Of a stretch of 64,000 nucleotides of DNA, positions 50,950 through 63,059 are shown piece after piece (within the stretch, counting starts at the first letter, position 1; each line of letters opens with the position of its first letter). The stretch is from Cavia porcellus (Eukaryota; Chordata; Mammalia; Rodentia; Caviidae), in contig NW_026947485.1 of NCBI RefSeq assembly GCF_034190915.1, forward strand, positions 52,840,337 to 52,904,336, read 5' to 3'. The notes under the pieces are model-generated. The model was not told the DNA's origin, did not search any database, and saw only the letters and a program-made list of their open reading frames with translations. The position numbers were made by a program, and so were the translations under genes.

Positions 50950-51985
50950 TGAATGTGTAATTTATATTGTCCTATGCATTTCTTGTACATGTAGACTATA
51001 TTTTGGAGCAGATTAGCACAGCAACATTGAGTGGCAGACACAAAGATTTCCCATGTCTCCTGCCCCCCACATGCACAGCCTCCCCCATTACGATTATCTC
51101 CTGCTGCGGAGGTAAATTTGCTCAAACTGCTAAACTTGCACTGACACACTATCACCCAATGTCCACAGTTTATTTTAGGCTTTAATCCTGGAGCTTAATA
51201 TTCTATGGCTTTGGACAAGCTATAATGACAGGTATCCACCATCAGACTGTTGTGGACAGTATTTTTACTGCCCTGTAAATCAACCATGCTCTACTTGTCC
51301 AACTTTTGTTTCTCACTTGCCCTGGTAACACTGATCTTTTCATTATTTCCATTTTCATCTTGCACAGCAGGTCATGAGTAAGGAATTATACAGCATGTGA
51401 CTTTCTCGGATTGGCTACTTTTAATTGGCAAATGCAGTTAAATTTTTCTTTGTCTTTTTCATGGTTTGTCAGTTTACTTCTTTTTGTGTAGAATAACAGT
51501 CCATTGTCTGGATGTACCACAGTTTATCCATGTAGGTCATGAAGGACAGATTTGTGGCTTCCTCTTTTTGCTGCTATCCACAGCTATTATAAGAACTCAT
51601 TTTTAATAAACTTATTCTAAATTTATTCAATTATGAATAAAACTGACTAAAATATCCATGTGTAAGTTTCTATGTGGTCCATTTTTGACTCTTTGGGATC
51701 CGAAGATGTACAGTAAAGAGGAGAGAGGGAGAATGTTTTTAGTTTTGAAGAATCCCCCAAACTGTCTTGCAAAGTGTGTGCGCTGTTTTGTGGCTGTGTG
51801 CACCCACCATGAACGAGAGTTCCTGTTGCTCCACATCCTCACCAGCACTGAATGTTGTCACTCTGGATTTTGGCCATTCTGACATGTTGGTAGTAACACT
51901 GTGTTTATGTGCATTTCCCTCATACCATCTGAAGTGGGTTAAATTTTTATATACTTCGTTGCCATATTTATTTCTTTTTTCATGA
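50950..51985 (-). mobile_element. L1 (L1M-type) 3' region
   Basis: On the plus strand TTGTCTGGATGTACCACAGT, then TTTATCCATGTAGGTCATGA, CCCCAAACTGTCTTGCAAAG, GAACGAGAGTTCCTGTTGCT, CCACATCCTCACCAGCACTG and GTGTTTATGTGCATTTCCCT are reverse-complement L1 3' sequence in collinear order. The part 50950-51280 is less certain. The open frames of 70-97 codons on both strands at 51627-52032 are by-products of this remnant. Confidence 0.75.
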
Positions 51986-52227
51986 AGCATCAGACTTTGG
52001 AAACTTGTTTTGATTTTAAAGAGAATAAACAATAAAAATGATCCAGAATTTCAAAACAAGATGATAGGAAATTAACAATGGTTATGATATTGCATATTAT
52101 TGACTTAAAAATAGTTGCTCAGCTTACCAGATATAGACATACAAAAATAATCAAACAATATAAGCACTAACTGTTCTGTCAATGAACTAAGAGAATGAGT
52201 AGTACAATTATCTTAGCTGTGTGTCTC

Positions 52228-52228
<1 letters not shown>

Positions 52229-52271
<43 letters not shown>
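52229..52271. repeat. (GT)n(AT)n compound microsatellite
   Basis: A short GT run passes into about 16 AT units. Confidence 0.95.
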
Positions 52272-52274
<3 letters not shown>

Positions 52275-52275
<1 letters not shown>

Positions 52276-52756
52276 TTTCCTTGTTTTCTCTTTTCTCTCA
52301 ACCCAGTTCTTTCTTTTTTAATAGTTTATTTCCCTTTCACAATATCTAACATTTTGGATCTTATTTACTTTCTTAGTTTCTTACACTAGGGAGACGATAC
52401 GATATTGACACATGCGAGTCTGATTTATTTCATTTTGAGTATGGTTTCTAGTTGCATCTGAAAGCCTTGAGTTTACCTTTCTTCATAGCTAAGTAGTACT
52501 CCATTGCATAAAAATACCACATCTGTTTTGTCTGTTCCTCAACTGATGGGCATTTGGGTTGTTTCCAAATCTAGCTATTAAAAATTGTGCTGATATAAAC
52601 ATGGGTGTACACATATCACAGTGGTATGACGTTTTCAGTTCTTCTGTAACAATATCCAGAAAGAGAATAACTGGATTGAATGTAACTTCTAATCCTAGTT
52701 TTTTTAGGAAACACCACACTGATTTCACAATGGTTGCTACCTCAATCTGATAAAAG
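52275..52756 (-). mobile_element. L1 3' region, main part of a 5'-inverted copy
   Basis: On the plus strand AGCTAAGTAGTACTCCATTG, CAACTGATGGGCATTTGGGT, TGTTTCCAAATCTAGCTATT, ATATAAACATGGGTGTACAC and ACACTGATTTCACAATGGTT are L1 3' sequence in reverse. It abuts at 52756 a piece of L1 ORF2 in the opposite orientation. Confidence 0.78.
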
Positions 52757-52925
52757 GAATCTGTGACAAACAGCCAGTATCACACTAAGTGGGCAATAAC
52801 CAAGAATTTCCGACCTACAATCATAAATAAGACAAGGATGCCCACTATTAAAATTCTTGGTAACATTCTGGAAACATTACCCAGAGCAATTAGACAAGAG
52901 GGAGAAATAAAATATGGAGCATTTT
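52757..52925 (+). pseudogene. Inverted L1 ORF2 (reverse transcriptase) fragment
   Basis: CTGTGACAAACAGCCAGTAT, AATAAGACAAGGATGCCCAC and AGAGCAATTAGACAAGAGGG are plus-strand L1 ORF2 sequence downstream of the RT catalytic region; translated it gives KTRMPTIKILGNILE and RAIRQEGEIK-like residues. In an L1 this lies 5' of the segment next door, but here it is flipped, as expected from twin priming. Short and decayed, no function. Confidence 0.75.
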
Positions 52926-52929
52926 TTTT

Positions 52930-54985
52930 CATTGGATTGAAATACACTTGTCATCTTTAATCTCAACTTAGCAATTTTCCTAGATCCAACTGCAGATTTA
53001 TTATCTGTCTGCTCTGAAATTGAGGAAGGAGGGAAGTGCAACAATATATAGTAGTTGTATATTTCCCAGACCTTGTAGCCCTTATCCAAGTTAGTGAGTT
53101 TGACCTTTACAAATAGTAGAAAGTGGGAAATAAGGCAAGTAGAAAAGTGGAGAAGATTAGAAAGGAGGAACAGAGAAAAAGCATAGGGAAAAACTATGGG
53201 AGTAGAGGGTCAGATAGTGAATAAGTACAGCCAATTACACACCACATCTGGCTAACTCAAATACTCACACATTTAGATGATTACACTATTTCCAAGTTAT
53301 AACCAAGTCATTATAGTTTGTTTCCAGTTAATTTAAAATACTCAATATAACTGTTTAAAAGTATAAATAACTACTTCTATAAATTGATGTGAATAGGATC
53401 ATCCATCAATGACTTTAAAATATTCAAATCAGAATAGGTAGCGACTGTATTTTGCATAGAAATTTTATCTTAGAAGATATGCACTTTACAAACGTGTTGT
53501 TATAACAGCTGCATGCAGTAATATCTTTAAAATTTTAAAAGTTTTAAACTTCTGAAATCAAGATTGATTATCACTTAGAACGCGCCAAAAATATAACTGA
53601 CAAAATGATTTGAACATATATAGCATCTGTTTTTGCAGGTGGAGTAACATGAAATTGTAGACCACATTGTAACTTTTATTCTTTATTTTTTTTTCTATCA
53701 ATCTTTCAAAACTGTTCATATTTCAGAATGATTTTTTTAGCCTCCAGGTTTGTAAGCGTATTTACAGGAAATGCATTGAGGCTTCCAGAAATCAGACAGT
53801 AATATAGATTCAGAATTGTGAAGCTGTTGTTAAAGAAGTTCAATGAACACATAAGATCCAAACGCTAAGTAATTTAAGGAGTCCCTGGGTTTTTAACTGC
53901 ACCCTCTTGTTTCATTATAAATTAGAATCCAAATAAGCTTAACTCCTATAATCCAAATTTATCATTAAATTGATAAATTGAGCTGAAGACTTCCATTTGT
54001 TGTTATCTTTTAACATAACTATGAATATTTCCTCACTGCAAAGACAGCAAAATCGAAGATTAATTCTCTGAGGAAAGGTAACAGTCAAAATTTGTATGAA
54101 GTGAATGCCTAGTCTCAACTCTCAACTCTTCGTGAGTTATATAATCTTTAAAAACCTGTACTTGTAAGAGAAAAATGTCCACCCATGGACAGTCATTCTA
54201 TTTTAGAAGTGTTTGGGGGTTGTTAGTTATAACTAACACAAACAGACCACAAACAGCCAGCCTTTATGCACGCTAACTCCTTCAAATGACACTTTCTCCA
54301 GAATATCAGTACACACAACCGTGATTCAATATATACTTTGTGCATTGAGTTTATATTGTAATCTGATGAGTAGTTATTGTTGTAGTGGAACTGCCTCCGT
54401 TCTGAAGATGAAGAAGCCATTTTTCCACTTCTATGTAAAGGATAAGAGGTCTGAAGTCACGTCTTCTCTGTTTGTACTCAAAGAACATGAGTGATAAATT
54501 ATGCAATCCTAATTATCAATTTATACATCATCAATGCGTATTTACATCTCTATACCTCATTACAAATTTCTATAAATTCCATAAATGAATAATACTTGTC
54601 TAGAATTGTATTGCGATAAGTATATACAAAGTGCCTACAGATGTTAGAGAAACGTTGACGAATTCAGTACTAGATATTCTCCTCTTCTTCCTATTCTTTA
54701 TCTTGACATTTATGTTAAAAGACACATTTCCATCAATACCTCTCTGTAACCCTCACTTCGTCCACACTTATCCTATCCATCTTGACAGTTTCTGAAGCAG
54801 TTCTGAAAGTCCTCTTTGGTAATAGTCTTAACAAGGCTTGATAAAACATACAATAATAAAAAATATGATTCTTGTTCATCAGAAAGACGGACTCCCTAAT
54901 ATGGCATGGTGTGCTTCTTTACATCTGTTTCACTGGATTTGGTTCTGACTTTTCCTTAATGTTAAAATGAACAAGAAATGTAAAC
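52930..54985. other. Intron sequence without recognised features
   Basis: AT-rich unique DNA. A purine-rich patch lies at 53100-53215. A pyrimidine-rich clause near 54720-54830 is faintly L2-like. No exon identified. Confidence 0.4.
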
Positions 54986-54989
54986 ACTC

Positions 54990-55160
54990 TGGGTTCAGAA
55001 TATAGTGGCATCCATGACAACCAACCTAAGAATGCAAAGAGGACTTCCAGAACTGCTCTACAAAGTGGCAAAACGATGGGGCAAGTGCATTTGACATTTT
55101 GAGGGAGATTAATTGCAAAGTATCTTTTGCTGTAACAATTTTTTTTAAAATTTAAACAAT
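54990..55160 (+). pseudogene. Possible mariner transposase 3' remnant
   Basis: The stretch GAGGACTTCCAGAACTGCTC followed by TACAAAGTGGCAAAACGATG and GGGCAAGTGCAT resembles the C-terminal coding end of vertebrate mariner transposases (E-D-F-Q-N-C, then K-W-Q-K-R-W-x-K-C), with at least one frame shift between KWQ and RW. The following TTTTGAGGGAGATTAA could be the degraded end of the frame. No inverted repeat was identified. Confidence 0.4.
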
Positions 55161-55164
55161 TACT

Positions 55165-57200
55165 GTATTTTCCCTCAAACTTCATATACCTACTCCAACA
55201 CATCAATTTTTAAAAATTAGTTTTCAAAAAAATGTTTCATAATATGTGATGGTTTAATTTTAAGGAAAATTTAAGGCATAAAACATGTACTGAATAAGAA
55301 TATTTGTGCTTTAAGTTATTCAGGCTGAAAGTTTGACTAATATGGGCTACTAAAACAGATATAATCCATAGTTTTATTTCACAAATTTTAAAACACATTT
55401 TGATTGGAAAAAAAAACCTGATGTTGATAATTTGAAAAAAATACTTTATATTGTGTATATGGATCATTTTCCATAAACATGCTGACAGATTTCTTAAAAT
55501 GCTTCAAAATTCATAAACAACAATGTTACAATATAGCAGTTTTACTAATCATATTTAATATTATGTTGTTTTCAATTGTACATAAATTAGTACATCTGAA
55601 AGACATTTTTCAAGCAAAAGTTACCCACTTCTTATAAAAAACTGTTATTTATTTAAACTGATTATAGTCAGTACTTTCATACTGGTAGTATCCCCAGAAA
55701 TATTTATTATAATGTAAGAGAAAAATTCTTTGTAAATAACAGTTACCCAAAATGCATTCTTTATCCCAATTTCTTTCTGATGTAGAATACATAATGATTC
55801 TGATTGTATTTCTCTATTAATGCAACTTGTGATATATTCAAATTATTAACTGAAGGCATAAAATACATTTATTTAGGGTGGTTGTTGATTTATAATGGCA
55901 GAACAAAGGATTGGTCAGATACAACGGGGAGTATAATTTCTTAAACAAAGTTAACAATAAAAGATTCTATTTCAATTTTATGTTAAATCACTATTTTCAA
56001 AAACATGAAAAATTAATGTCATTATTATTGTTATTATTATTATTGTCCTCAAAGAAATATATTAAAAGCTATTTAGTGCACATCTATTAGTTAATAGATC
56101 AATTTTCAGATAGCAGGAAGATTTTGATTCTTTCTTTACAAAACCTGATTCTATACCCGTGTATCTACTGCCAACTAGACAACTTACTGGATTATATGTC
56201 CACTAATAATATAAATATTAATTATTAATCAATTTGAAGTTTAAAATCATTGCTTTTTTACCCTCTACATTACATTGGATACTGAAATTGAAAGATATAT
56301 TGAAAGAAAATACCAAGGAATAAATGAAAGGAAAATACAGAAAGGAAAATACAGAAGAAAATTTACTCAGCTATTAAAGATACATTTTCTTTTGTAGGGA
56401 AATGGCTGTAATTCAAGTGAATAAACTGAAATAAACTGGACTCACAGGTTAAATACTGATGGACTTCTCTTAAATGAGAATTGAAAAATATAAATAAGAT
56501 CAAAACAAAATAAAAAAGAAGATAGGGAACACAGAAGTAAAATGTGTAGAGACAGGAAGGGAATCTAAGGGTGTGGTGAGATAGGAGAGAGGAGAGGGCA
56601 AGGAGAAATAACACGGATTAAGATGCAATACGTAAACGTACCAATACCCTATGACAGATTTGTTCACTGTGTATTACAAAAAATACTACAAAAATACTTA
56701 AAATTTCTCAAACAATCAAAGTACATGCATACTAGTAAATTTTCTTGATTCTTGATGCTATCATTAGAGCACTGTGATATTACCAGAGAATTCTAATGTT
56801 TTCTTAAAAGATGTCAGTCCAACTGAAAGATTCAAACCAACATCTTTAGTTTCACCAATATTACTTTGAAAAGAAATTTTGGTAATGCAGTATTTCTTCC
56901 TGCAAGGACATTTGCTATCCAAGAAGAAGATATATCATAAGAAACATGAACTTCATATAACATTATGATAGTTATTTTATTCCCAATATGATTCCAATAT
57001 CTGCAAAATGTAAAAGACATTTAAAACTTAATTAAGAACTGAAAATACTCTCTTGTCTTAGGTATAGTATCAGAAAAAGTGGACCAATAAATTTAAATTT
57101 AATTATAATAATGAGAGGATGTTATGGGGACACTTTATTGTTTTTTAAAATGTACATCTACTTTAAATACATTCAAATGTCCCATTTATTAAAATCCAAA
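55165..57200. other. Intron sequence without recognised features
   Basis: AT-rich unique DNA. It contains a (TTA)n run at 56021-56044 and a small tandem duplication GGAAAATACAGAAA near 56331-56356. Confidence 0.45.
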
Positions 57201-57217
57201 TTATGCATTTCTTTTGT

Positions 57218-57262
57218 ATTGAAAAATATTTATTGAACAGCTACTACGTGCCAGTACACATT
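57218..57262. mobile_element. Short L2-like remnant
   Basis: AAAATATTTATTGAACAGCT followed by ACTACGTGCCAGTACACA matches the L2-associated motif AATATTTATTGAGCACCTAC TATGTGCCAGG over about 40 bp only. Confidence 0.4.
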
Positions 57263-57337
57263 AAAAGACCATCTTTAGATACGGTCTTTGGTTATAAAGC
57301 CTTTGGATATTTCATTAAAGAGGTACTCTCTAATATA

Positions 57338-57340
<3 letters not shown>

Positions 57341-57383
<43 letters not shown>

Positions 57384-57384
57384 T
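57341..57384. repeat. (TA)n(CA)n compound microsatellite
   Basis: About 14 TA units followed by seven CA units. Confidence 0.95.
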
Positions 57385-57813
57385 ATACATATACTTTTCA
57401 GTCACTCCTAAATCTCAATTAAATGGCAACAACATCAAATACTGGCAAGTCCTGAGAACAGAAGTCTGTCTTCCAACTGAAAATGGATCATCATTCATGT
57501 ATACTGAGTCTTAAATTGGTACAAAAGGACAGGAACAAAGAAACAGACTATCAACATTCATAAGCAAACTTTACTTCAGAGGTACTAAGTGGAATTCAAT
57601 ACAACATTAAAAACTTTGGTATTCTGAAAATAGGCTTGTGGTTTTGAAAAAAATGTTTAATGTAATAAAAGTGATATTTTAAGATGATACTGAGAATATG
57701 CAATATTAGACAAGTAGCAACTAAGAAAAAATTGAGATCAGTATGTAAGTCACCTGTACAATTATTAAAATTTAAGGACATGAACTAACAGGTTAGTGGT
57801 ATAGATTTCTGTC

Positions 57814-57868
57814 TTGTATATATGTATATGTACATATATACGTATATACACACATATACATATATAAT
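57814..57868. repeat. Degenerate TATA/TATG/CACA low-complexity tract
   Basis: Alternating purine-pyrimidine sequence of mixed TA, TG and CA steps with one CG. Confidence 0.8.
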
Positions 57869-58225
57869 TTGTATTTTCATTGGTTTTTTAATCATTTTTC
57901 ATCTTGTAACCTGAAAAATTACTTTGAAGGTAACAATATACAGTGTAATAGCAGTGCTAATCTCCTATTATTTTGTTTTGAAATTGTCTATTAAATTTTA
58001 TACTTTTTTGTCATTTCAAAGCTAAAAAAAAATTAAGGCAATGAAAGTTATCTAGTGGCAATAGGCAAATAAAAGGTTGGAGTAGTTAATGTGATAGAAA
58101 GTGAGCTTGGTGATATTTTTTCAAAGAACTAGAGCAAACTGAGTGGAGAATATAGGACTATTTTCTTCAAATCTGACTAACTGGACAATATGAGAGAGAC
58201 AGAAAACTAAAGAAAGAAATAAGCT

Positions 58226-58335
58226 AATTTGACACGGTGTCTGCCTGTTTCCCAAGCTGGGCCCAAACTTGGTCATTCTCCTTCTCAATCTCCCAGTGTG
58301 TGGGGATTATAGGAATGTGCCACCATGCCCAAAGT
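58226..58335 (-). mobile_element. B1-like SINE, diverged
   Basis: On the plus strand GACACGGTGTCTGCCTGTTT, CCCAAGCTGGGCCCAAACTT, AATCTCCCAGTGTGTGGGGA and TAGGAATGTGCCACCATGCC follow an inverted 7SL-derived monomer. It has no clear internal duplication and no A tail, so it may be an older monomeric form. Confidence 0.75.
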
Positions 58336-58524
58336 CCCTATAACCTACAGTAATTTCTAAACATAAACTTGAGGATTTAAATATATTGAGCCTCCATTAC
58401 ATAATGGGCCATTGAAAGGAACTCTCACAAAATAAATTTTAAGTGCCTAAATAGAGGGAGAGAAATTACTTACTGAAGTGACCAACATATCATGCTAAAA
58501 GCAGTGTTGTGTGGATTCATTTAT

Positions 58525-58570
58525 GAGAGAGAAAGACAGAGACAGAGAGAAAGAAGGAGAGAGAGAAAAT
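58525..58570. repeat. (GA)n-rich low-complexity tract
   Basis: Mixed GAGA, GACA and GAAA units. Confidence 0.88.
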
Positions 58571-58574
58571 AGGA

Positions 58575-61500
58575 GAGTGAGAATATTAAAGAATATATGA
58601 TTATCAAAATTTAAAAAGCCTAGAAACCAAGATATATCCACAGTTATCCCTATTTTTTCAGATTTTATTCTTTTGGACCATTTCTAGCAGAATGCTCTGC
58701 TAAATCATGTCTGAATGCCAGAGGTAACTATAGAGCACGTACTAACAGGACAGAGCACATAGATTAGGATAATGTTAACTTAAATCCTCAAATATGGAAT
58801 GGACTCATTGATCTGCCAGTGACCTGAATTTAAATTTCATCTATCTCAGCAAAAGCATATGAAAAGAAGATACATCAGTCCAAGTGCTTAATAATGTCAA
58901 CTTTTCCTATGTGACTTAAATTTTAAATTATTCATCATTCGTATTAAATTTATTTAAATTCCTTTCGAATTTGTTAATATGCTGGGTCATACTGAATGAG
59001 CTTCACAGTTGTATTACCTATTCAAAGGTAGTAAATACTTAGATTTATGTTGGTTCTGAAAGAGATCCTCAAGTCCCCATTAGATTGCAGAGTTGGATGA
59101 CAGCCCCCCACAGTTCACTACAATGGACTCTGCTAGAAAATATTTATTAATCTTCTTCCATATAATTCTCCCCAACATCTTTTTTTCCTCCAACATCTTA
59201 AGAACTCCAAACACTTTTTTCTTGAATGATCTCCAACTTTTAAAAGAAACGTTTTAATATGTTTTCTTCCTGAGATATTCCAATACAATACTTCATAAAT
59301 TTCTAGCTGTAAATCTACTGTACTTTTACACTCTGGTATCTGTTTTCCTCAAACTCTTCCTGGTGAGGACCAGCAGGCTTTTAGAAATACTGTGGTGTAG
59401 TCTTTACAGAAACTGGTACAGAATTGGTAGTTATCTTTTATCTAAATCATGTTAAAGCTATACAGCTTTCAGTTTTGCTTCCTACATGCCGTGCCTATTT
59501 TAAATGTATTTATTATCTTTATCACATAAACATTTTTCCAAAACTCTGAATGTTTGACTTGTTTACTACTAGAAGATACTTCATGGTAAAATATAGTTTT
59601 CATATTCTCTAACAAGGTACAATTTAAGTCTTTAAACTATTGAATTTCCTTGAAGAACTGAGAACACTAAGTTTTAAAAAATCTACAATTTTGTTTCAAG
59701 AACGAAATACTGAGAACTACTAGGTACATTTTGAAAAACAGTAACAAAAACAAGCAAAAAATAAATTTTTCCCAAATCTTGTGACAAATAAAATGATGAG
59801 CTGCATTTTATAATGCTGTCAAAATATTTTTAAAATATGTTCAATGATAATGAAGAAAGATATCTGTATGAGTCCTAAATTGAAATTTCCCATGCCTAAT
59901 TTTATCATTTAAAATTAATAGACTTTAATTTAAATGTTTGAATTCCTTTAGAAGATGCTTCTAAACTGATTTTTCAATAGATATGTAATATTCTGTTTCC
60001 ACACAAATCTATTCTTTGGAAAACTGTTCAAACATTTTAAAAGATAATTTTGAACATTCATGGAAAGAATGTTTACTATTTGGAATAGGCATTTTATCTC
60101 TAAATGACCTTTAAATATTCTTAAAATTTCTTAGTTTTATAGCACCAAGGAAATCTGTCTCTAAATTTACCAGGTAATCTGAAAGAACCACCATATTTCA
60201 TGTCTCCATGATCATCCACAGAGGGCTCTCATCATGTAATTTATTCTATCTATTCCTTAACTCTCAAAGACCCATATAAAGAGGAGGACATACTATCTAT
60301 GCATAGAATTTCCATTTTTATTTCACGAACCTATAAATGTTTAAAAAAAAAAACAAATCTAAAACTGTTTTCAAATCTGGAATTGTGATTGGATGAAAAG
60401 ATTTTCAATGCAAAATTTTTCAGCAAAAGTCAATGTAAAATTATTCTAAACTCTAAATTTCACAATTTATAAATTATTAATTACAGAACTAATGCAGATG
60501 AACAAGTATAGCCATATATTTGTAAATACTAAAATATTTTATTTTTTGGTAGTGGAATTATGAATCACCTCAAATTGTATTTTCAGTAAACTCAATTTCA
60601 CTGTTTTAAAAATAACTGTATAATACAGCATACCTAACATGATTTATTTCTAGTGCTTTATAAATATTTGGTAAATTCATAAGTTAACACATACAGAGGA
60701 ATCAATCAATGATTCCTTGCAGCCTGAAAGTCTTATCTCTAGTTGGGCATACATACAAAAAATTTAGCGCCCAGTCACATTTTGTTTGGCTAGTATGAAG
60801 CAGGAATCAATTCTTATTTCTTTGACTTTAAGCTCTCATAATTTTTTCTTGAATAAAACCCAATCACCTCACCTATGCCTTATCTATTACTCCATAAATC
60901 AATTCAGAAGCAGCTGTGTGGTAAGTGAAGATTTTAGAAGACAGAATGTTGCCCATTTGGAAGAAACATTGGATAATGAGATGCATAGACCAGCAAGCTC
61001 TCATCATAACATTTGCAGGAAAAGTAGAATAGAATAAATAGAAAAGGGAGTGTGTGTTTTGTAACTGCATGAATTAGAAAACTATGTGAGTATGTAACCA
61101 TAAATATTTGTCAGCAGTCAGGTAGATAATAGTTTAAAGAAAACCCTTTGGTAAAACTTCCCTAGCCAACCATCACTAAATCTTGTGTTAAATCCTATAT
61201 ATTGTTACTGATCATCTGCTATTTTCTAGGATTTTCAACTGGGTTAAAAGTGTAAGCTCTGACTTATTTAAAATCAATAAAAATAAAGGCTGAGTTTGGC
61301 TATGAATTGTGCAAAGTGAGAATAATAGCTCTGTGAGTGTCAGAATATTTGTTATATGTCTATTATCAATCTGCAAAGATTTCATGGTTAATTCACTTGG
61401 TTGCTACATAGAGACTTTCAATGCGTATTTGAATCAGTCATATGTGGCAATAATCACAATAGTGTAGATTTGAATATTTTATTAAAGAAGAAAATACATC

Positions 61501-62460
61501 TTATGTTTTCTTTTACTTAAATGTATTTGACAACCAAGTCCTTATTGTTGTATTATGGGATACATCACATGCTTAGAATAAATTGCATAGTGCCACTATG
61601 AGATGTCACATCATGTATGCTGGTACTGAGTCTTTAGCTCAAAAGGCTAATTCTTATAGCTACTTGATGTTTATAAGATGTACATGAGAATTTTAAGAAG
61701 AGTCCTGAAGGAGATCTATAGTTCCTCAAGCAGCACTCTGCATGTCTGATCATGCATGCAGATGAAGTTGTATCTATAGCTTTAGGACAAAGAGTGAAAA
61801 TGGCCAGATTTTATTTTTTTCTTTACGTTTGATGTTTGAGAAAATGCTATTAGATATGATTTAATCATGCATAATTCCTGTGATAGATTTAAAGGTGAAG
61901 TGAAATGGTTTACTCTGGGAGGCCATTTTTACACAGAGCCTTAGTTATGGCTGAGAGTAAGTTAGCACTGAGAGAACTACTTGGCAGTGACTGCCATGAT
62001 AATCGCAGATGCTGCTGTAGCAATGTAGGTTGGAGTCATTTCAGCACATGTGAATAGGGTTCCCTTGTTGCTAAATGATTTGCAAAAGCAGATAAAACTA
62101 TTTGTATTCATTTGGGGCACAGATTAGAGACATTTCTTTGCAAGAAGTTTTCAAAATTTGTGGACCTAAATTTGTTTTAGAAGAATACAGATTCACCTAA
62201 ACCACAAACTTGATTTTTGAGTTTGTCAGTTATACCAGTTTCATATATTATGTTATTCCAGCACCAACGTTTTGAAGTGAATCTTTTCTTTGCGCTGCTT
62301 TTGTATACTAGGGGTTCTATTAAGCTAACGAACCTACATGTGGGAGTTAGGTAATTTGTTTTTGTAAAGTAGCAACCATCTAGTAACAGCTCCAGTGGAA
62401 ACCTGTTTGCCTTCTATATCAGTTAGATCTAGATTTGAATCTCTGTTTTCAGATGCATGA
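58575..62460. other. Intron sequence without recognised features
   Basis: Long AT-rich unique stretch. The sub-region 61900-62060 is GC-richer and repeat-free. No exon, RNA gene or named repeat was recognised. Confidence 0.45.
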
Positions 62461-62466
62461 ACTGCA

Positions 62467-62628
62467 GCATGTGGCAGCACACACCTATAATCCCAACATT
62501 CCAGAGACTGTGGTGCAAAGATCAATGGGAGTCTGACGCCAGTCTGGGCGACCTGAGCAAGTTCAAGGACGCCCTGAACTACATAGTAAGATCTTATCTC
62601 AATAAACAAACAAATAAACCAACATGCA
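62467..62628 (+). mobile_element. B1 SINE
   Basis: GCATGTGGCAGCACACACCT, then ATAATCCCAACATTCCAGAG, with GCCAGTCTGGGCGACCTGAG and GTTCAAGGACGCCCTGAACT as the two halves of the B1 internal duplication, then GTAAGATCTTATCTCAATAA and a CAAA-rich tail. The minus-strand frame of 91 codons over this element is SINE-derived, not a gene. Confidence 0.85.
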
Positions 62629-62814
62629 AATAAAATGTTATTTTAAAATGCATTAATTGTAAATAAAACTTACTGAGCTAATATCAGGGTCAGTCCAAAT
62701 CTGTTTCCTCATTTTCAAAATGAAGTTGAAGAGAAGATTAAATAGTAGCTTTAAAGCAGTAAACAATGATAGTTTCCTTTCTTATCTCTTTATCCTTTTT
62801 TTTTTCCTGGTGGA

Positions 62815-63055
62815 TAGGTTGAGCACCTCAAATCTTAACATCAATAATCTATGATTAAAACTTTTGAGTGTTATGTTGACTCTCAAATTTTTTGGATTTT
62901 GACACATTTTGAATTCCATATTTTCAATGTAAGGATAATCAATCATTTGGGGATTTGCACATACAGACAAATTCCAAAAACTCCTGAATATGAAACAATC
63001 CTGGTCCCAAACGTTTGGAAAACGGACACTAAGGAATATTAATGCTCTACTAAGT
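62815..63055 (+). mobile_element. Tigger-like (pogo-type) non-autonomous DNA transposon
   Basis: Begins near TAGGTTGAGCACCTCAAATC, has AAAACTTTTGAGTGTTATGT and TTTTTTGGATTTTGACACAT in the middle, and ends near CCTGGTCCCAAACGTTTGGA. This matches the ordered words of elements with GGTTGAGCATCCCTAATCC termini, a TTTTTGAGCGCCGACATGA core and GGATTTCGGATT repeats. Heavily diverged; the 110-codon minus-strand frame across it is incidental. Confidence 0.5.
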
Positions 63056-63059
63056 GTGT

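Noticed and set aside
51627..52032. Overlapping open frames on both strands
   Set aside because: They lie on a decayed minus-strand L1 3' region and give no protein match other than L1-derived sequence.
62334..62609. 91-codon minus-strand frame with Alu-like peptide motifs
   Set aside because: The peptide is a translation of the antisense strand of a B1 SINE.
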